From Roseibium sediminicola (GTDB lineage Bacteria > Pseudomonadota > Alphaproteobacteria > Rhizobiales > Stappiaceae), in NCBI RefSeq assembly GCF_023156505.1, contig NZ_JALNMJ010000014.1, forward strand, positions 1 through 64,000: a stretch of 64,000 bases of DNA, given 5' to 3'. Shown in pieces: positions 16,553 through 25,314 of this stretch. The position numbers and the translations under genes were made by a program. Position 1 is the stretch's first letter; the number at the start of each line of letters is the position of its first letter. The notes under the pieces are model-generated. The model searched no databases. It was not told the origin of the DNA and saw nothing but the letters and a program-made list of their open reading frames with translations.

Positions 16553-16975
16553 TTAGCCGACGATTTCGGTTCCGGAGAACCAGAAAGCGATTTCCTGAGC
16601 GGCCGTTTCCGGAGCGTCGGAACCGTGCACGGAATTTTCGCCGATGGACAAAGCGAATTCCTTGCGGATGGTGCCTTCAGCGGCTTCGGCCGGGTTGGTG
16701 GCGCCCATGACTTCACGGTTCTTGGCAATGGCGTCTTCGCCTTCCAGGACCTGAACAACGGTCGGACCGGAAGACATGAATTCGGTCAGTTCGCCAAAGA
16801 ACGGGCGCTCTTTGTGGACCGCGTAGAAAGCCTCGGCTTCACGCAGGGACATCCATACGCGTCGGGAAGCAACCACGCGCAGGCCGGCTTCTTCCAGCTT
16901 TGCGGTGATGGCGCCGGTCAGGTTGCGCTTGGTGGCGTCCGGCTTGATCATGGAAAACGTGCGTTCAATCGCCAT
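16553..16975 (-). CDS. ndk: Nucleoside diphosphate kinase
   Basis: Transfers the gamma-phosphate from ATP to nucleoside diphosphates through a phosphohistidine, balancing NTP and dNTP pools in the cytoplasm. 140 residues, the normal bacterial length. [15 protein letters not shown] opens the protein, and the catalytic H117 lies in [21 protein letters not shown]. It has its own terminator downstream and is transcribed as a single gene. Confidence 0.97.
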   Translation of the reverse strand: MAIERTFSMIKPDATKRNLTGAITAKLEEAGLRVVASRRVWMSLREAEAFYAVHKERPFFGELTEFMSSGPTVVQVLEGEDAIAKNREVMGATNPAEAAEGTIRKEFALSIGENSVHGSDAPETAAQEIAFWFSGTEIVG

Positions 16976-17225
16976 GGTTTCGTCTTTCTCGTTTCATGTG
17001 TGGAGCGGCGGAGTGCCGGTCTCGGAATTTCACAAATTTCGCGGCCTTAATAACGGGGCCTTGCCTGACCCGCAAGGGGGCGCCGGCATGACAATTTGAT
17101 GTCAAGAACCTTGCTTCCGCCGCTTTCCCCGCTGGCCATTTCCCGGAACGATGCCTAGAGTTCAGGAAAAAGGTGCTCGTTGGCCGTGGTTTCACCATGC
17201 TCAGCCACTCTCAAGAGAACAGATA

Positions 17226-18116
17226 ATGCAGCAAGTCTTCGCGAAGTTGCCCTCATTGGTCAGTGCCGCCGCCGTGACCCTTTTGGTCGGCCTTTCGGGC
17301 TCTGTCGCCGCTCATGCAGCAAGCACCGATAGCGGCGATCAACAAGAGACAATGACGACGGTTGACGAGGACCTTGCGAAGCTTTCGCGTGACGAGCTTG
17401 AAGAACTGTTTGTTTTTGTTGCCGGCAACGCGCTGTTCACGCTCTATCACGAGGGCGGCCACATGCTCATTTCAGAACTGGGCCTGCCCGTGCTCGCTCA
17501 GGAAGAGGACGCTGTCGACAATCTCGCGACCCTTTCCATGCTGGACGCCGACAGCGACGACATGGATACCTACCTCACCCAGGCGATGTATGGCTGGTTC
17601 CTGATCGCGGATGAGGCCTATGAGGACCTGATCTTCTACGACGAGCACGATCTCGACAAACAGCGCGGCTACACCATGCTGTGCCTGATGGTCGGCGCCG
17701 ATGAAGATGCCTTTGTCGATCTGGCCAAGGAACTGGACCTGCCGGAAGAGCGTATCGAGACCTGCGGCTTCGATTACGACCAGGCCGCTGCGTCCTGGGA
17801 ATTCGTCACCGAACCCTTCCTGAGGGAAAACGGCACGCCCGGCGGCAAGATCAAGGTCGTGCATGACCCGGCGCCGGAAGGCCTGGAGGCCGTGGCACTG
17901 TTCCTGAAGGAAAGCGCCCTGATGGAACTCGTCGCGGAAGAGCTCGATACCTTTTACGAGCTGCCCGAAGAGGTGACGTTCCGGGCCACGACCTGCGGCA
18001 TGGAAAACGCCTTCTGGGATCCGGACAAGCGGGAGGTGGTGCTCTGCCACGAGCTGCTCGGCGGCTTTGCGGATATTTTTCTGAGCTTACCGGCGGAAAA
18101 TCAGGACGGCGAGTGA
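17226..18116 (+). CDS. Exported DUF4344 putative metallopeptidase
   Basis: 296 residues from the ATG at 17226. Signal peptide about 1-31 (LVSAAAVTLLVGLSGSVAAHA). An HExxH zinc-binding motif is present as H75-E76-G-G-H79 in LYHEGGHMLI, with downstream acidic segments (EEDAVDNLATL) typical of DUF4344. A later CHELLGGFADIF segment carries another His-Glu pair. The protein is strongly acidic. Peptidase activity for this family is predicted, not proven. The last 16 bp overlap the convergent AraC gene. Confidence 0.85.
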   Translation: MQQVFAKLPSLVSAAAVTLLVGLSGSVAAHAASTDSGDQQETMTTVDEDLAKLSRDELEELFVFVAGNALFTLYHEGGHMLISELGLPVLAQEEDAVDNLATLSMLDADSDDMDTYLTQAMYGWFLIADEAYEDLIFYDEHDLDKQRGYTMLCLMVGADEDAFVDLAKELDLPEERIETCGFDYDQAAASWEFVTEPFLRENGTPGGKIKVVHDPAPEGLEAVALFLKESALMELVAEELDTFYELPEEVTFRATTCGMENAFWDPDKREVVLCHELLGGFADIFLSLPAENQDGE

Positions 18117-19126
18117 GCCCTCTTGCGGAATGCGCCCGGCGCCGCCCCGTAGGCCTTCTGGAATTCCCGGTAGAAATTCGACCGCGTTAGAAAGCCGACC
18201 TCTTCCTGAATGCGCGTCACCGGCGCGTCCGTTGTCTTAAGCAGCCGGGCCGCCTCCTCCAGCCGAACCTGGTTGACGAACTGGCTGACACTCATGCCGG
18301 TCTCCGAGTTGATCGCGCGGGACAAGTCCCTGTCCGGTACGCCGGCGCGTCGCGCAAGCCGCGTCAACGTCAGACCCGGATCCCTGAAGAGACCCTGGCC
18401 GATCAGCAGGTGTCTGGCGGTCTCGACCAGCGCCCCCTTCTCTCCATCGGCCACGGCGGCGGACTTGGCTCCGGACCGTTTTGTCCGTCGTGAACGCAAC
18501 GACAGCAGGACGAGAATGATGGCGGCAACGAGAAACAACAGGCTGGCCACGGAGACCGCGCGCGCGGCGGCATCCTGACGGGCCTGGGCAAACAGCAAAG
18601 CGATCCAGACATCGACAAAGAGCGTCGCCGCCATCGCGAAGATGGCAAGCAGAAGCAACCGGTGCAACAAGCCGCCCAGCGCGGTCGGCGCCTCGGAAAA
18701 CCGGTCGGCGCCTTCCAGCCACAGCCGGATCAGAGCCAGCGTGTAGATCATGTAACTGCCGGCGATCAGGGCATCGATATAGCCCACAATACGAACCGGC
18801 ATGGCCATGGCCACGGTCACGGCAAGGGCAATCAAGCCGTGAAACAGGATCCGGCGCCTGAATGTCGCCGCGGGTCCCGTCAATGCACAAAAGGCCAGAT
18901 AGACACCCGGCGCCACCCAGACGGGCAGCACCCGCTGAAGTGCGAGAAATTCGAAATGCCCATAGGCAAAGCGCATTCCGACCAGGCTCGCCTCCAGCGC
19001 CATCAGGCAAAACAAAGCGGCAAACATTCCGCGCGCCTGCAGCGGCAGGGACCGCCAGGCAAATGCCGCCAGCGCCAAGGCGGAAAAGAGGGCTGCGAGC
19101 AGGAAGGACACCGGAATGCTGATCAT
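18101..19126 (-). CDS. AraC-family regulator with N-terminal membrane domain
   Basis: 341 residues. About seven hydrophobic spans (residues 1-210) precede a C-terminal AraC DNA-binding domain (about 240-338; LTRLARRAGVPDRDLSRAINSETGMSVSQFVNQVR and EEVGFLTRSNFYREFQKAYGAAPGAFR). This is a membrane-bound one-component regulator, a subgroup common in Roseibium-like bacteria. It is divergent from an alpha/beta hydrolase gene, and two palindromes occupy the gap. The signal sensed is unknown. Confidence 0.9.
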   Translation of the reverse strand: MISIPVSFLLAALFSALALAAFAWRSLPLQARGMFAALFCLMALEASLVGMRFAYGHFEFLALQRVLPVWVAPGVYLAFCALTGPAATFRRRILFHGLIALAVTVAMAMPVRIVGYIDALIAGSYMIYTLALIRLWLEGADRFSEAPTALGGLLHRLLLLAIFAMAATLFVDVWIALLFAQARQDAAARAVSVASLLFLVAAIILVLLSLRSRRTKRSGAKSAAVADGEKGALVETARHLLIGQGLFRDPGLTLTRLARRAGVPDRDLSRAINSETGMSVSQFVNQVRLEEAARLLKTTDAPVTRIQEEVGFLTRSNFYREFQKAYGAAPGAFRKRAHSPS

Positions 19127-19141
19127 CGCGGGCTCATTCGG

Positions 19142-19185
19142 TCAAGTGACTTGATACTTCTGTCCTTTATCACGTTTGAGGACAG
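19142..19185. promoter_or_regulatory. Two palindromes in AraC/hydrolase divergent region
   Basis: TCAAGTGACTTGA (19142-19154) is a perfect palindrome around a central G. CTGTCC (19160-19165) and GGACAG (19180-19185) form a spaced inverted repeat. Both lie in the 137-bp divergent gap and are operator candidates for the AraC protein. Confidence 0.45.
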
Positions 19186-19263
19186 GACAGCGCCTCTCCG
19201 GCAATTGTCAACAGCCCGGCTGCCGCGCATCTCAGGGACACCTGCAACCGCATTGGAGCCCTC

Positions 19264-20334
19264 ATGATCCCTTTCCTATCTTCTCTCTTTCGACAAAAGC
19301 GCCTGCGACGTCTGGCACTGTCTCTTGGAGGAAGCGTCCTCTTGACAACCGGCGCTCAGGCCGGCGACGCCCCGCCCTTCGGCCCCGGCGTTGCGAATAT
19401 AACGATCGAGGATGCCCGCAGGGACCGGCCGCTGGGAGGCGACATCTGGTATCCGACCGCGACGCCTGACCAGTATGCCATAGCGGACAAGAGCAAGGTC
19501 TGGAAGATGGCGCCGGCCGATCAGGACGGAGTGCCCGCGGACGGAGTCTTTCCGCTCGTTGTCGTCTCGCACGGGATGTATGGCAACACGCTTAATCAGG
19601 CCTGGCTTGGCTCGGCGCTTGCCCGGCGCGGTTTTGTCGTCGCCATGGTCAATCACCCGGGCAGCAGCACGTTCCTTCGCGATCCCGATCAGACCCGTCA
19701 GCTCTGGGACCGGCCAATAGATCTTTCCCGCCTGATCAGTTTTCTGACCGAGGAGAGCGTTTACAAGGACAGGATCGATCGCGAAAGGATCTACGCGGCC
19801 GGGCATTCCCTCGGCGGCTTCACCGTGATGCTTCTAGCCGGCGCCGAATTCGAACCTGGCCGGTATGAGCGTGTGTGTGCGAGCGAGGATCTGCCAGTTG
19901 CCTGCCAGGTGCTAACCGGGTGGTCCATCGCGAAAACGGATGGCGACCGGATCGAGATGGCGACGTCCCGTAGGGACCCACGCCTGGCCAAGGTCATCAG
20001 CCTGGATCTCGGCGGAACGCCGGTCCTGTCCCGCGACAGTCTCGGCGCCATCGACATCCCGGTTCTTGTGCTAGGGTCCGGGCGCGCCGACATGCTCGAC
20101 CAGGAGGCCGAGTCGCGCGCGCTGGCCGCCGCACTACCGGGCGACAAGGTCCGCCATGTGGAACTGGACGATGCCGGTCATTTCGATTTCATGGGTGTCT
20201 GCAAGCCGGAAGGTTTTGCTATCCTGGAAGAGCATGAGCCTGGCGACGAGATCGTCTGCATCAAGGGCAACGCGGAACGGATGGAGCAGCACCGACGCAT
20301 TCTCTCGGAGATCCTGGCCTTCCTGAAGACTTGA
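19264..20334 (+). CDS. Exported alpha/beta hydrolase (dienelactone-hydrolase/PAF-AH-like)
   Basis: 356 residues with an N-terminal export signal (residues 1-34; RLALSLGGSVLLTTGAQA). The nucleophile elbow is GHSLGG with S182; the oxyanion region is VVVSHGMYG (about 100-108). An aspartate (about D268, DMLDQE) and the late histidine in DDAGHFDF complete a plausible triad. The N-terminal pattern (GPGVANITIEDARRDRPLGGDIWYP) is that of predicted dienelactone hydrolases that act on short esters. Divergent from the AraC regulator, which probably controls it (inference). Confidence 0.85.
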   Translation: MIPFLSSLFRQKRLRRLALSLGGSVLLTTGAQAGDAPPFGPGVANITIEDARRDRPLGGDIWYPTATPDQYAIADKSKVWKMAPADQDGVPADGVFPLVVVSHGMYGNTLNQAWLGSALARRGFVVAMVNHPGSSTFLRDPDQTRQLWDRPIDLSRLISFLTEESVYKDRIDRERIYAAGHSLGGFTVMLLAGAEFEPGRYERVCASEDLPVACQVLTGWSIAKTDGDRIEMATSRRDPRLAKVISLDLGGTPVLSRDSLGAIDIPVLVLGSGRADMLDQEAESRALAAALPGDKVRHVELDDAGHFDFMGVCKPEGFAILEEHEPGDEIVCIKGNAERMEQHRRILSEILAFLKT

Positions 20335-20448
20335 GGCAGGGCGCGGCGGGCTCAAACTGTGCAGCGATGCCACAGCCCGCCGCCCGAACGTGCTTTTTGG
20401 CCTGTTTCCGCTTGCATCCTTGAAGCGGCTTCGCCAAACATCCCGCCC

Positions 20449-22335
20449 ATGTTGCAGATCAATGACCTCACGTACCGGATCGGGGACCGCCTCCTGATCG
20501 ACAAAGCCAATGTGACCCTGCCCGGCAAGGCCAAGACCGGGCTGGTGGGCCGCAATGGCGCCGGCAAATCGACCCTCTTCAAGATCATCACCGGGGATCT
20601 CTCCACCGAAACCGGTGGTGTGCGGATCCCGAAACGCGCCCGCATCGGCCAGGTCGCCCAGGAAGCGCCGGGCACGGAAGAGACGCTGATGGAAGTGGTG
20701 CTGGCCGCCGACACCGAGCGCAGCCGTCTTATGGCCGAGGCCGAAACCGAAACAGATCCGGTGCGCATTGCGGAGATCCACACGCGTCTTGCCGATATCG
20801 GTGCGCATACCGCGGAAGCCCGGGCCGGCGCGATCCTGTCGGGACTCGGGTTTGATGCAGCGGCACAGCAGCGGCCCTGCTCGTCCTTCTCCGGCGGCTG
20901 GCGCATGCGTGTCGCCCTTGCCGCCGTGCTGTTTGCCGAGCCGGATTTGCTTCTCCTCGACGAGCCGACCAACTATCTGGATCTGGAAGGCACGCTCTGG
21001 CTGGAAAACTATGTCGCACGCTATCCGCATCAGGTGCTGCTGATTTCCCACGACCGGGACTTGCTGAACAAGGCGGTCGACAGCATCGTCCATCTGGATC
21101 GCGGCAAGCTGACCTATTATTCCGGTGGCTATGACAGTTTCGACCGGCAGCGGCGCGAGGCCATGATCCTCGCCGAGAAAGCCAAGGAGAAACAGGACGC
21201 CCAGCGCAAGCACATGCAGGCCTTTGTCGATCGCTTCCGTTACAAGGCGAGCAAGGCCCGTCAGGCCCAGTCGCGATTGAAGATGCTGGAAAAGATGCAG
21301 CCGATCGCGGCGCTGACCGACGAAAGCAGCCGGCCGATTCATTTTCCGGATCCGGAGGTTCAGCTGGCGCCGCCGATCCTGAAGCTTGAGGGCGTTTCCA
21401 CGGGCTATGGCGACACCAAGATCCTGTCGCGCCTGACGCTCAACATCGACACCGACGACCGGATCGCCCTGCTCGGGGCCAACGGCAACGGCAAGTCGAC
21501 CTTCGCCAAACTGATTTCCGGGCGCCTCGATGCCATGGACGGCGAGATCTCCAAGGCCGCCAAGCTGAAGATCGCGTTTTTCGCCCAGCACCAGCTGGAC
21601 GAACTGAAGCCGGCCGAAAACGCCGTTGCCCATGTCCGCGCGCTGATGCCGGATGCGCCGGAAGCCAAGGTGCGCGCGCGCGTTGCCCGCATGGGTCTGC
21701 CGACCGACCGGATGGATACGCCTGCAAAGGATCTCTCGGGAGGCGAAAAGGCACGCCTGCTTCTGGGGCTTGCGACCTTTGACGGCCCGCATCTTCTCAT
21801 CCTTGATGAGCCGACCAACCATCTCGATATCGACAGCCGCGAGGCGCTGGTTATGGCGCTGAACGAGTTCCAGGGTGCTGTGGTGCTGATCAGCCACGAC
21901 CGCCACCTGGTCGAGGCCTGCGCGGACCGGCTGTGGCTGGTCGCCGACGGCAAGGTCGCGCCTTACGACGGCGACATGGAGGATTACCGCCGCCTGATCC
22001 TGCAGGGGCCGGAAGCCGCGCAGAAGGCCCGTGACAGGGCGGACGCCGAGGAAGCCGAGAAGGCCTCGGCGCAGGAGAAACGGCGGGAGGCCGCCCAGAA
22101 GCGCAGCCAGCTGAAACCGTTGAAACAGAAGATCGACGCGGCGGAAAAGGAAATGACCCGGCTGCAGGACAAGATCGGCAAGCTGGATGAAGCCCTGGCC
22201 GACCCGGAATTCTTTGCAAAGGAACCGGACCGGGCGACCAAATTCGCCAAGGAACGGGCCTTTTGCGAAAAGAAGCTGGTCAAGACCGAAGAGGAATGGC
22301 TGGAGCTTTCAGCCGAATTCGAAGAGGCATCCTGA
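20449..22335 (+). CDS. ABC-F family ATPase
   Basis: 628 residues from the ATG at 20449 (MLQINDLTYRIGDRLLIDK); the longer frame to 20359 lacks family similarity. Two ATPase domains in one chain with no membrane part: Walker A GRNGAGKST and GANGNGKST, signatures SFSGGWRMR and DLSGGEKAR, Walker B LLLDEPTNYLD and LILDEPTNHLD. The interdomain linker is rich in Lys/Arg (about 240-300), and the last 100 residues form a charged coiled coil. ABC-F proteins act on the ribosome as translation factors; this has YheS/Uup-type architecture. The stop overlaps the next start codon by 1 bp (TGATG). Confidence 0.92.
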   Translation: MLQINDLTYRIGDRLLIDKANVTLPGKAKTGLVGRNGAGKSTLFKIITGDLSTETGGVRIPKRARIGQVAQEAPGTEETLMEVVLAADTERSRLMAEAETETDPVRIAEIHTRLADIGAHTAEARAGAILSGLGFDAAAQQRPCSSFSGGWRMRVALAAVLFAEPDLLLLDEPTNYLDLEGTLWLENYVARYPHQVLLISHDRDLLNKAVDSIVHLDRGKLTYYSGGYDSFDRQRREAMILAEKAKEKQDAQRKHMQAFVDRFRYKASKARQAQSRLKMLEKMQPIAALTDESSRPIHFPDPEVQLAPPILKLEGVSTGYGDTKILSRLTLNIDTDDRIALLGANGNGKSTFAKLISGRLDAMDGEISKAAKLKIAFFAQHQLDELKPAENAVAHVRALMPDAPEAKVRARVARMGLPTDRMDTPAKDLSGGEKARLLLGLATFDGPHLLILDEPTNHLDIDSREALVMALNEFQGAVVLISHDRHLVEACADRLWLVADGKVAPYDGDMEDYRRLILQGPEAAQKARDRADAEEAEKASAQEKRREAAQKRSQLKPLKQKIDAAEKEMTRLQDKIGKLDEALADPEFFAKEPDRATKFAKERAFCEKKLVKTEEEWLELSAEFEEAS

Positions 22336-23033
22336 TGACCAAGATCACCACGCTCGGATTCGATGCCGACGACACGCTCTGGCACAATGAGCGTGTCTTC
22401 CGCCTGACCGAAGACCGCTTCGCCGAGCTGCTGGCCGACTATACGGAGAAAGCCCACTTGTCCGAACGGCTTCTGGCGGCCGAGCGGCGCAACGTCCTGC
22501 ATTATGGCTACGGCGTGAAGGGCTTCACCCTGTCGATGATCGAGACCGCCATCGAGGTGACCGATCGCCAGGTGCCCGCCGATGTGATCGCCGAGATCCT
22601 GGAAGCCGGTCGCGACATGATGCGCCACCCAGTCGAACCTTTGCCACATGTGGAAGAGACGCTGAAGGCGGTCAAAAAGAACTATAAACTGGTCTTGATC
22701 ACCAAGGGCGACCTGTTCGACCAGGAGCGCAAGGTGACCGCCTCAGGACTTGACGTCTATTTCGATGTCATCGAAATCGTTTCGGAAAAGACCGACGACA
22801 CCTACCGGACGCTGTTTTCGCGTCACGGCACGGGCGCCACGGAGGCCCTGATGATCGGCAATTCCCTGAAATCCGATATCGTCCCAGCGCTCGATGCCGG
22901 CGCCTTTGGCGCCCATGTGTCCTACGATGTCACCTGGGCCCTGGAAGAAGCCGACGAACCGCGCGGCCATGAGCGCTTTTACCGGCTGGACAATATCGGC
23001 AAGGTGCCGCAGCTTCTGGCCCGGCTGAGCTGA
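22335..23033 (+). CDS. HAD-family hydrolase
   Basis: 232 residues. HAD motif I is FDADDTLW (nucleophile D10, acid/base D12), motif II/III LVLITKGD, and motif IV the GNSLKSDIVPALDAG segment. Class I cap domain (about 20-95). Probably a small phosphatase of the phosphoglycolate- or nucleotide-phosphatase type. It overlaps the ABC-F gene by 1 bp, so the two are translationally coupled. Confidence 0.9.
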   Translation: MTKITTLGFDADDTLWHNERVFRLTEDRFAELLADYTEKAHLSERLLAAERRNVLHYGYGVKGFTLSMIETAIEVTDRQVPADVIAEILEAGRDMMRHPVEPLPHVEETLKAVKKNYKLVLITKGDLFDQERKVTASGLDVYFDVIEIVSEKTDDTYRTLFSRHGTGATEALMIGNSLKSDIVPALDAGAFGAHVSYDVTWALEEADEPRGHERFYRLDNIGKVPQLLARLS

Positions 23034-23109
23034 AAAACAGTCTCCGGAAAGGCGGGCTTTCGCGCCCACCCTTTCTCTTTGCGGCTGGATACACCCAAGG
23101 GGTCATCAG

Positions 23110-24300
23110 CTATCCGTTCAGCTCCTCTTTCAGAATATCCATCAGCCTGCCGTTGCGCGGAATGTCCGTGCTCTTGCCCTCCTCCATCATCCAATAGAAG
23201 CGGCCCGGTTTCAAAGACAGCGGCAGCTCGTAGTCCATGCCTTCCCATTCCTCGCGGAATGCATAGAACGCCCAATGGCCGCCGCGGGCATCGACAGCGT
23301 CAATGACGTCCTTGAGGTAACTGCCGCAATCCAGCCAGCGTCGCATGCAACCGAATTCACTGGCAACAACGCGGCTCGCCGCGAGCCCCTGTTCCTCGGC
23401 CCAGTCGAAGGCCTTGCCAATATGAGCGGCAACGTCCTCGCGGCTCCAGCTGAGCTCTTCCCCGGCATAGAGCGTGGTGACACCCGGATAGCGAAACGGC
23501 TCGTCGCGTTTCGTGTTGCCCGAGCTGGTCGCCTCGTAGGGTTCATACATGTGGAACGCATAGAGCACCCGATCGTCCGGCAGCCGATCCGGCCAGGCCG
23601 CCAGCGAACGCGGATTGGCGTAAAAGCCGCCATCGACCATGACGGGTGTCAAGGCGTCCTGTTCCCTGATGGCAGCAATCACACGATTGTAGAATGCCGG
23701 CAGATCCCGGAGACCGCCCTGATGCTCCTTCTGCCACGCGATCAGGTCACCCATCGCCCCATTTTCGGCTAGGCCCGTCGTCTTTTCAGGCGCAGGTTCG
23801 TTGACGATGTTATAGGCGGCAATGGCCGGATGATCCTTGAATTCCTTGGCCATATCCGACCAGAAGCGAACCGCCTGATCGGCAAAGGATGGATCTGACC
23901 ACAGCCGGTCATCGAATGTGCCATCGTTCTGTTGCGACCAACGCGCCCCGGGCAGACTGAGCGGTGCAATAACGACCTTCAAACCGGCGGCATCGGCCGC
24001 GTTCAGGGCTCTCCGCAGTTTTTCAACATCCTCTTCTGGCAATCCCTGATACTTGTCGGCATTTCCCAGCAGGAAGTCCCGCCCTTCGCCCTGCCATTTG
24101 CTGAAGGTCAGGCGTACCCAGGTTGCGCCCGTGGCGGCAAGTGCCTGGAAATAGTCGGCACCGGGCGTCAACTCGTTGAAGCTGTTCGCGCCCTTTTGCT
24201 GACTGTCCCAGAAACCGATCAGATCGGCGGCCTGGCCGGGGCCGGCAAGTGTCAGGCCCAGGACGGCGCCAAGAAACGCGGCGCGGCTCAATTTCGCCAT
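23110..24300 (-). CDS. Exported glycoside hydrolase family 5 (cellulase-like)
   Basis: 396 residues from the ATG at 24300 (MAKLSRAAFLGAVLGLTLAGPGQAADL), with a signal peptide of 24 residues; the frame extends to 24414 without similarity. GH5 clan-A features: the acid/base E168 in YNIVNEPAPE, the nucleophile E315 in VVASEFGCMRR, YAFHMYEPY (about 247-255), and the start LIGFWDSQQKGANSFNE. Retaining hydrolase of beta-linked polysaccharide or oligosaccharide; cellulose, xyloglucan, mannan or an exopolysaccharide are all possible. Acts in the periplasm or outside. No carbohydrate-binding module or sugar operon is adjacent. Confidence 0.9.
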   Translation of the reverse strand: MAKLSRAAFLGAVLGLTLAGPGQAADLIGFWDSQQKGANSFNELTPGADYFQALAATGATWVRLTFSKWQGEGRDFLLGNADKYQGLPEEDVEKLRRALNAADAAGLKVVIAPLSLPGARWSQQNDGTFDDRLWSDPSFADQAVRFWSDMAKEFKDHPAIAAYNIVNEPAPEKTTGLAENGAMGDLIAWQKEHQGGLRDLPAFYNRVIAAIREQDALTPVMVDGGFYANPRSLAAWPDRLPDDRVLYAFHMYEPYEATSSGNTKRDEPFRYPGVTTLYAGEELSWSREDVAAHIGKAFDWAEEQGLAASRVVASEFGCMRRWLDCGSYLKDVIDAVDARGGHWAFYAFREEWEGMDYELPLSLKPGRFYWMMEEGKSTDIPRNGRLMDILKEELNG

Positions 24301-24452
24301 GTGTTTATTGCTCCTGCGATTGAAATAACAAGTCCTGGCCGGGACCGGAAAGATCAGGGCCAGGATGGAAAAAGAGGCATCGTCTGCTGCCAGTTCCAAG
24401 GCCGCCGCCCTCACTTGCCGCTGATGACATCCCGAAACAGCGGACGGCCTTC

Positions 24453-24797
24453 TTACGGCTTCCCGATGGTCATGTCGGCGTTTTCGGACATGATCAGATG
24501 GCTCCCATCGGCGTCAGGACGCAGGCTGGCAGTGTCGGTCTCAAACCGCATGGCGGCAAAGGTGATCCGCACATTTCCGGAGTACCGAGCAATACCGTCC
24601 TGCTCCGTAATTTCATCCGCGGAGATTTCGAATGCCTCATCAGGCGCGAAACGGATTTCGACGTTGTCGCTATATTGAAAACGCGATCCGTCCTCTGACC
24701 GAATGCTGTCGGCCTGAATTTCAAATGCCGACGCTGTCGTGACCGATGCAGCAACAAAGAATGCCGGCAGACTGGCTGCCAGGAGTTTGCTTTTCAT
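24453..24797 (-). CDS. Small exported LptA/OstA-like protein
   Basis: 114 residues. Signal peptide about 1-24 (KLLAASLPAFFVAASVTTASA). The mature part has two beta-strand repeats of the LptA type: a Q-A-D-S-I...FQYSDNVEIRF unit (about 28-50) and a ISADEITEQDGIARYSGNVRITF unit (about 58-80; key residues D, G and GNV), then MRFETDTASL. This is the OstA/LptA N-domain pattern but much shorter than LptA or LptC. It lies far from the lpt genes at 29.6-34.3 kb. Function is not assigned; the beta-jellyroll resemblance is my inference from the repeat pattern. Confidence 0.6.
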   Translation of the reverse strand: MKSKLLAASLPAFFVAASVTTASAFEIQADSIRSEDGSRFQYSDNVEIRFAPDEAFEISADEITEQDGIARYSGNVRITFAAMRFETDTASLRPDADGSHLIMSENADMTIGKP

Positions 24798-25314
24798 GAT
24801 TGACTTCGTGCGATGCCATCTCAGGCACCCCGCACGCTCCTTTGGTGAGAGAAAGCCACAAGGCCGCCAATTTCAAGACACGCCGGAAGTAGCTTTGACA
24901 TCAATCATTTGCAGAAAATTTTGAGGCCTATTTGGGGCACGTTCGGTACTTGATTGGGGAAAGTTCCAGAAGAAAATGTGTCCGTTGATATGCCAAGCCA
25001 ACTACACCACCCGCGCGCCCAAACGGATCCCCGGCGCCAGAGGATGGCCGCTGCCAAGCCACAGGGTGTCAGGGCCTGCTTCGGCCACTGACGCCATGTC
25101 AAAAAGTGATTTGTTACAAGCTCCCTAATCTGCAGCCGTGGTTCAAGCGCCGCCGGATTATTTCTCGACTTTTCTGGAACTGACTAAATTCTGAGGTGTT
25201 GTCCTTAGAGCACGTTCGGGTTTTGGCGCCAATCTCTATGAAACGAGGTGGCCAGCATCGTCTGGCCTTGTGCTGTCCGAGTAGTACTACAAACAGGCCG
25301 GCAAAGGATTTTCG
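24798..25314. other. 517-bp gap without a convincing gene
   Basis: Composition is mixed. A minus-strand reading from 25097 down to about 25005 gives a short peptide (LWLGSGHPLAPGIRLGARVV near its end) that could be a gene remnant, but no start signal, conserved family or terminator supports it. GCACGTTCGG occurs twice (about 24937 and 25210). The right end provides the upstream region and Shine-Dalgarno of the Gly/Asn-rich protein gene. Confidence 0.4.

Noticed and set aside
20134..21906. 590-residue minus-strand frame
   Set aside because: Antisense of the ABC-F gene, which has both nucleotide-binding domains intact.
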